A stretch of 64,000 nucleotides of DNA from Dastarcus helophoroides (Eukaryota > Arthropoda > Insecta > Coleoptera > Bothrideridae): the NCBI GenBank assembly GCA_028583605.1, contig CM053325.1:37065435-37129434 (forward strand), written 5' to 3'. The notes beneath the pieces were generated by a model. The model was not told where the DNA came from. It made no database searches and saw only the letters and a list, made by a program, of their open reading frames with translations. A program made the translations under genes and the position numbers. Below are positions 57,761 through 64,000 of the stretch, piece by piece; position 1 is the first letter of the stretch; every line of letters begins with the position of its first letter.

Positions 57761-58047
57761 GAATGAATAGAATAATCAATTGGTTTAATTATTACGCAAC
57801 GGTACGCTAAGACGCATAGTAGCAGATTTTACTATTGACGTTTGATCTGCTTGACAAACTTTCAAACTGATAATTGTTCAAACGCATGGTTCTGCGTATT
57901 AGAGTTCTCTGAGCTTTTTCAGAGAGATCATTCTGTCAAGTGCAAACAGGTAGTATCTTAGTTCCGCTATATACAGTTTGCTACGATGTGTCTTGACTTG
58001 CACAGTGCCGTTTTACTACAGCCCAAGCTGAGCTGTTCCACAGACCA

Positions 58048-58943
58048 TTAACAGGTGATCCTATGCCTAGCAGCCACATCCTCGAAGTTCTCTAAGTATT
58101 TACCATAGTGTATTCTTGCACCCAGAACATTTGCCAGATTCAAATAGACGAGATCTAACAAAATTAGAACCGGTCTTTGATACCAAAACTTTGGATCTAA
58201 TAAATGTTCAGTCCATGTGTTCAGGTTTGTGCTTTAGTTCATTATCATCAACAAATAAAAAACGACAAAAAAAGTAGGAAGTGTTGAAATAATACTGACG
58301 ACGATTGTCGAAAAGATTTAAAACCTGATATTACCTATATAGTAACTAAGGAGTTGGTTTACGCTCGAAAATTCTTTTCCTGACTTCAAACTGAATTTCC
58401 CGTTATGTTCCTTGATCCGATAATGGCCAATTTCGTCATTTAGTCCTTTGATACTCAAAACGTAGGGAAATACATTTGAGTTCCACGACTTTCTGACCAG
58501 ATAGGTGCCCTGTTTATACCCTCGTAGTTTTCCTTCGGCATCCTCTCTTGTAATAGAACCGAAATACCAACTAAAATAAAAATTGTTTTGCGATGTCAAA
58601 ATCAATAATATATAAAACATAAACTTCTGTTATTCTACACCATAAATATCAGCATGGTTTTTCTTTGTCATGCTTTTAAAGCCATCAATTACCTGTACTT
58701 ATTCAGTGGATCCTTTTCCAAATAATACTTGGTTCCTGAGAATGTTAAGGGTTCTGTTTCTGATCTGAATTCTTTACATGGACGATCTAAGGTTGAGTTA
58801 ATTGCTACAAAATAATGGAAATTGTGGAGAAACACTAGGGAGCAAAGAAACCAAAGACTGATGTATATCTCAAAACTTATTTACGTACATTGACACCTCT
58901 GCAAGTTTCGTTTGGGGCGGCAGCAGCACAAATAATTGCCCAT
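58048..58943 (-). CDS. Short N-myristoylated SH2 adaptor-like protein, four exons
   Basis: Exons on the minus strand: 58943-58889, 58804-58693, 58570-58335 and 58196-58048. They join through GT-AG introns of 84, 122 and 138 bases with matching phases and give 183 residues. Residues 1-18 begin MGNYLCCC, an N-myristoylation and palmitoylation-type start as in Src-family kinases, so a membrane-bound protein is expected. The SH2 domain starts at residue 56 (SWYFGSITREDAEGKL), has the phosphate-binding Arg82 in GTYLVRKS and His105 in HYRI, and ends near 134. The C-terminal 48 residues (PKFWYQRPVLILLDLVYLNL onward) are not recognised. There is no SH3 and no kinase domain. It would bind phosphotyrosine partners at the membrane. 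The last exon is the least certain: a donor-like GTAAAT near 58107 could extend the gene differently. It could also be a truncated duplicate of a Src-like gene. Confidence 0.7.
58335..58570 (-). CDS. SH2 domain exon
   Basis: A single exon encodes nearly the whole SH2 domain. The acceptor TTTTATTTTAG precedes TTGGTATTTCGG, and the donor is ATATAG followed by GTAATA. It has the SH2 order W-F-G, GT-LVR-S, LSI, HYRI, F-S and L--YY. No stop or frameshift, which suggests selection. Confidence 0.9.
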
Positions 58944-60095
58944 AACTAAGGACTCAACTTAATAGGTGCACATTTGTTTCACATAATGTGTCACAATTTA
59001 TTAATCCAGATAAGACGTTCTAATTATAAAAGTGGTATTAGATAAGATATAGATTGCAGTCTGACCGAATATTTTAAGACCGTTTGTTTTCTGCCGTATG
59101 TACTGGAAAAAAAGATGCATGTGGTCCAATAAGATTTAAAGACGCTTCAGGACATTTCATCAGGTTAACCTTTGTCAGTTAATTTTCAATTTTTGTCCAG
59201 CAATATTTTTAAATTCTGGAGGAAAATGCAATAAGAATCTTTTTTGCTCTCCTTTCTTCTGCTTCGCATATCACGATTTAACGCATTTAGATCAAGCTGG
59301 CAGCGTGACATCATGCAACGGCGATGTACACGATTATTTCGAATTTATCGAGATATATGTAATTACAGAAAAGTATCGGTATCGATTATATCAATTAACC
59401 GGCCCATTATCGATGACGGCCTAAGGCTCCCGCATATAATTCTAGCAATTATTCGAGCTAGATTTGTACTTTTGCGCTAATTCATAGATAATTGCCACTG
59501 CATGATAAAAAGAAACCCGAAGTAAAAGGAACTTGAGAATAATCAACGTTGAGTGTGAAACTGAATAGAAAACAGTAATTAATTGGTCTATTTTTTAGTA
59601 TTTCCGAATATTGTCGACTTGCGTTTGCATCTAAAACGAAAGTTCAGATACAGTTTCCAAACTTCTTTTGTTATGTCTTACAATTTCTCATCACCTCTCA
59701 CCAAGTCTGTTTTCTCTTCATTAAAGTTAGTGATTGCAACCTCTTGGACTGATCAAAGGCATATCTATCATTTCATTTAAAAAAAAAGAAAAATTGGTTA
59801 GTTCTCGCTGTTTTGGCAAAAATACTAAAATGTGACGAAATTTAAAAAAAAATCGATTTGCTTCAGAAATGTAAAGAGGTTTTTATTTTAGCAGTATCGA
59901 ATGTATTCTAGTTCAAGAAACTAATCTGCATAAATAACGTGTGTTTCAGTAAAAACTTCCCACCTGGAAAATATCAGAATGAAAAGAAACAAAAAAAAGA
60001 ACCTGAAATAAGGCGATTTTCTTTTCCAGGGGGACACATGACAAAGTAGGTTTTGGTGTTTTGCAGTCTACCCCTTGGGCAGGGGCGTAAAATAT
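58944..60095. other. Upstream region of the SH2 gene
   Basis: No exon recognised. A CpG-containing island near 59240-59470 may be a promoter or another exon. Its 78-codon plus frame has no motif. The rest is noncoding. Confidence 0.4.
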
Positions 60096-60462
60096 TGTTG
60101 CGTGTTATCGGTTCGAATGATTACTTACACGTGAATTGTAAAACACTTTATTTTGAAAGTAAACTCGGAACACTACAATTCCAATTCACTAACACTGTTT
60201 AACTAACTTATTCATTGACTTCTAACTACTAATTCACTAACTAACTACACTGACTGACTGACTGACTTCCCTTAGTGAAAGGCGACCGCGTTTTTATAGG
60301 TCCCGGACCGGGTTCTTGAAGAATTCGGTAGATAAGGCTTATCGTTTGCTGAAATTTCTGGAACGCTTATGTGCCCTTTGCTTCATTATCGCGGCCGCTT
60401 TACCTTATCAGATTTTTCTAGAAAATTTCCATAACTAAACTTTATAATTATATTTCGTTACA
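60096..60462 (-). mobile_element. Solo LTR of the Gypsy family at 14-18 kb
   Basis: Alignable over its whole length with both LTRs of the element at 14296-18189. Shared blocks are CGTGTTATCGGTT, AACTCGGAACACTACAA, CATTGACTTCTAACTACTAA, TAAGGCTTATCGTTTGC, TTTGCTTCATTATCGCGGCC and a TTTCGTTACA end. It is flanked by an exact 4-bp duplication ATAT (60092-60095 and 60463-60466). The internal part was lost by LTR-LTR recombination. Confidence 0.95.
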
Positions 60463-60466
60463 ATAT

Positions 60467-61379
60467 CCTTAAATTTTAAGACATTCTATGTTGCTCATTT
60501 GAAGGCTTTTTTAAATTCTGTTCTCGATAACATTCTACTTTTTAAATTTGGCTTTAAATATGACAATAAAATTGTCATTTAATGTATAAAACAAACATAA
60601 ATGAATGACAGAATATTACTTCGCTAAATGGTCAAATTGGTTTACCTCTGCTTTCATACAATAATAAAATCTGTGCTTAAATGAATATTTCGGGTCTTAT
60701 ATGACGACATTTTTTAATTCCTATTCGTGAAAATATTTTTTGCAATTACTGAAGAAGTGGAAATATTAATTCGTTGTAGAAGAATAGGTATTCCCTGCAT
60801 GGTGAGCATTGTAACAGATGCGGATACATGGAAGCCCCACTGACACGACCAAGGCACTTTATTTTGACCAGTTTCGAAATATCGAAATCGTGTTAAGCAT
60901 TGGTACCTGTTTATGAGTATCGATATTTACTCAATATCCAGCACTTTTTTGTCTAGAACAAATTTTCTGGAGCAGAAACGTAATTAAGAGAGAATCGACC
61001 GTTCCCAAGAGTTTCTAAGCCACATATTTAATTTTCTAAAAAACCCTCAGAAGTCCAGCATTCCTTCCTTAATTGCTACAAGCAGGACTTCCAACCGTTA
61101 TTTTTAGAGAAAAAAATTATTTCGAACAACAAATTGCGATAAAGTGCATATTTCAAGGTTAAACTCAAAAGTTCGATGGAAGATAAAAAGTCTTAGGTTG
61201 ACGGTAATCAATTGTCAGGCCAGAAAGTTAAACAAAATAGGACTTGGTATTGCAAACAAGATAACTAAGAAATCAAAGTTTTTGATCAATTTTTTTTCAA
61301 ATTTTAAGTTGAAACTTACAATTTTTATGATTTTTTTTTTGTTTTCTAAACTTGCAATACACGCCCGAAAATTTGAAAG
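60467..61379. other. Noncoding spacer
   Basis: No gene recognised. The short Lys-rich plus frame at 61144-61383 is composition-driven. Confidence 0.45.
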
Positions 61380-62520
61380 GTAATTTTCAGTAAAAAATTT
61401 TATGTCGAAATTAAAGCCTTCTTCGAAACATTTCAAAGTTGACATTTTTTTCTCAAATTTTGACTTTGCAGTTCAAAATTTCGACTTTTGTCAAATATTT
61501 GAAAACAATTTTTAAATTTAGACTCTTTTATTTAAATTCTGACTTTTTTCTTAAAGATTTAAAAAAATAAAAATTGAAAGTGTAAGTTTAATATAAATTT
61601 TTGAATTAAGCCGATATTTTAATAGAAAAATCCAAACTTTATAAAAAAGTCACCAACTGCGATTTGATTTGTTTCTTTTGTTATAGATTCAGTGTCTTTC
61701 TCCAAATTGCGAGTATCCTAAATTTAATCTATTTTCTCTGGATCCGACTTTTTAGTTTCAATGTTCTAGTTTTTTATAATTTAAACCTCAAATCCCTAAA
61801 TATTCTAGAAATACTGCCCAGTTGCTCAAAATCTACCTAATTTCAAATTGTTGATTTATTTTTTTATTTCGATTATTTCGAAGTTTAGCATCGAAAATAA
61901 TAGGAATTTTTAAATATAAACCAAGAATTTTGAAAAAAAAAGTAAATAAAATATTAGAAAAAATTTTTTTTTCGTTTTTTTTTCTCTTTTTTATAAATTT
62001 CGAGTTTATTCTCAAAATTTTGTATTAAGATTTTCATCTTTTTTTTTCAAATTTTGATTTTAAGAATCTTAAGTGGTAGACCTCTTCATTTCTTTTTCTT
62101 CTCAATTCTCATTGCCCACTTTTTTTTTCGAGATTCTGGGAATATTTTATAAAATTTTCTGTCATTTTCAATGATATTAAAACTTTTTATGTTTACGTTC
62201 CATTTGTTAATTTTGGAATCGAATATTTCTGTTGAACTTTTAACTTTTCAAGAATACCACTTGAATTTCGAAATAGAAAGTTATCTCGAAATTTTGAAAT
62301 CGTGTTTTCTATAGATTCCTATATTTTTATTTTAATTTCAGGATCAATTTCGAATTATATAATTTTCTATATAAGGTATAGGTTTATTTCACTTTCTTTT
62401 ACTTTCATTCTAACATACTGGGTTCGTACTTTGAAATTTCACTTCAAAAGTTGACTTTTTCTTTAAAATTTTGAAATTCAGACAAACTTTGATAACTCGA
62501 ACCTTCACTTGCCAGAAAAA
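61380..62520. repeat. Degenerate AT repeat, mostly T-polar
   Basis: The same low-complexity family as the other fields. No coding content. Confidence 0.6.
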
Positions 62521-63654
62521 AAAAGGGAAAGTAATCAAGACTTCGAGTTATTGAAAAGTTGTACTTTATAATTTGTTAGTAATACATACTTATAATCTAA
62601 TATTTTATTTGGATATAAAATAGTCGGTAATTTGTGGTTGGCGAGAGAATATCTTAATTTCATTTTCAAAAAACTTCAATATTATTTAAACCGATATAAA
62701 CTGAATCAGTTGTATACTTGTTTGTCTTTAAAAATAAAAGCAAAATTTTAAAAGAGTTTTTATCAAAATATTCGAAGGTCCGTCTTGAAAATCATCTTTT
62801 TTCAAAGCTTCATCCTCACTTTCTGTGTTATTGACGTTTATAGATCCAGATTGTTAATGTTTTTAGCTTTTGTTTTGTTTCCATAATCAATAACAATGAT
62901 CGTCAACTAATCAAATGCAGTTCAAAACGCCGACTGGCAACTTACCGCATCATCTGATTTCACCGAGTTAACACAAATAGGGGTTTCTCTCGGGATTATG
63001 TCATAAACTTCGACTTATCAAATATGGTGCCAATCATTCATTTCCTCGTTTTATTAAGAAATTGGACTTATCAAGTAAAATTTACATTAAATATATAAGG
63101 TGATTCTAAAAGTAGTACTATAAATTGGAGATTGTTTTTACGAGCTTAAAATAAGACGAAAAGTTTATATAAACATGTGTCGTAAAATGCTTCGTTTCAG
63201 AATTACAGGGTGTAAAAGGTTAATTTCTGATTATAGTTTTTAATTAATAGTTGCGAAACGTGTATAAATATTTGAATGAAATTTGGTACAACTTCACCTC
63301 TTTTCATATCCTTTCAAAAATCTTGGAATTAATTTATAGAATCTAACCAGTGGCGGGTATATCGAAGTAATTAAATTTTGCCTTATTTATTTTGTATGCA
63401 CTTTTGTCGCATTTTCCTAATAAAAATATAAACTACAAACTTTTTTACGTAAAAAAGGTGCTTCTACCGAAACTTGATATTGCCAGCGGTTTTCGAGTAA
63501 AACACTTTTTTATATCTCGATGCATTAAAAACACTCTCCCAAAAATCTCGGATATAACACAAGTCATTAAAATGAAAGAAAAGCTATGATATGCTTATTA
63601 CCTGAAATTTACTTCACAAAAAAATTATTTTTAACCAATATTTCAATAAAAAAA
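62521..63654. other. Noncoding stretch
   Basis: No gene. ATATAAGGTGATTCTAAAAG near 63095 and ACAGGGTGTAAAAGG near 63206 look like fragments of short insect DNA transposons. Confidence 0.4.
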
Positions 63655-63910
63655 ATGTTTCGTAAATATTTAATAAATATCAAATTTAAAAACATTAGCT
63701 TTTAGTTACCGAAATTGCTGAAAGTGGCTACTGGTGACAAGAAAACATGGAAATGTCAATACTATTTATTTTCTTTCATTTTAATGCCCACTATGTGTTA
63801 CATTCCATATCTTTGAACATGCACTTTTATTGCATAGAAATATAAAAATGCGTTTTACGCGAAAACCGCTGAGAATCTCGAGTCTCAATAAAAGTATTTT
63901 TTTAGTTGGA
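63655..63910 (+). repeat. Dispersed repeat, copy 2
   Basis: Direct-orientation partner of 41118-41380 (see the shared blocks there). It diverges mainly by small indels and lacks the expanded ATTT run of copy 1. Confidence 0.75.
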
Positions 63911-64000
63911 AATAACGTTCTCTTAGTACCCCATTAAGGACATTTAGTATCCAGTCAAGTGCGAACCCTATCGCTTTCTTAATAGCTTCTGGTGGATTCC

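Noticed and set aside
58048..58196. Last SH2-gene exon as a tyrosine kinase catalytic loop (DVAAR resembles HRDLAAR)
   Set aside because: Only a few residues agree. The surrounding kinase motifs and the glycine loop are absent, so the similarity is probably chance.
1..64000. CRISPR arrays, operons or bacterial genes
   Set aside because: No regularly spaced identical repeats. Introns, LINEs, LTR elements and hAT elements show a eukaryotic genome.

Overview
The window is AT-rich eukaryotic DNA, most likely from an insect or another arthropod. The signs are two Jockey-like non-LTR retrotransposons, a Ty3/Gypsy element of the mdg1/412 type with a tRNA-Leu primer site, a ZMYM1-like hAT transposon, short introns of 70-140 bases, and an arthropod-type GCDTT/CXC protein fragment. 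The species cannot be named from the sequence. There is no operon structure, no CRISPR array and no rRNA. Coding density is very low, and almost every recognisable protein is a decayed transposon protein.

Layout. 1-7.4 kb: noncoding DNA, an inverted pair of a stem-loop repeat (870-1083), and long fields of a degenerate repeat built from AAATTTTCGAC-like and TTTTT pieces. 7.5-14 kb: three fragments of one LINE family, all on the minus strand. 14.3-18.2 kb: a minus-strand Gypsy element with both LTRs but large coding deletions. 19-23.3 kb: the largest degenerate repeat field, reversing polarity at a perfect 34-bp palindrome. 23.3-35 kb: mostly noncoding, with a 1.5 kb fold-back element, a tRNA-derived sequence and a cluster of TATA boxes with GATA sites. 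35.4-38.2 kb: a hAT element with a clean 8-bp target duplication. 38.2-45.6 kb: a second fold-back, more degenerate repeat, and an inverted-repeat unit carrying the stem-loop repeat. 45.9-46.6 kb: an unidentified ORF richer in GC than its surroundings. 47.8-50.1 kb: an element with about 0.6 kb inverted arms around a broken GCDTT/CXC gene. 50.1-55.6 kb: a second Jockey-like LINE, itself invaded by a fold-back. 58.0-58.9 kb: the best candidate cellular gene, four small minus-strand exons that join in frame to give a 183-residue protein with a myristoylation-type start and an SH2 domain. 60.1-60.5 kb: a solo LTR of the Gypsy family with a 4-bp target duplication. 61-64 kb: more degenerate repeat and a dispersed repeat shared with 41 kb.

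The most unusual features are the number of long inverted repeats (four with arms of about 0.5-0.6 kb), the polarity-switching AT repeat with a conserved stem-loop repeat near several switches, the inverted-repeat element carrying the GCDTT/CXC gene, and the compact SH2 gene. Apart from the SH2 gene, the picture is of mobile elements at different ages accumulating in a gene-poor region. Boundaries given for degenerate blocks are approximate.
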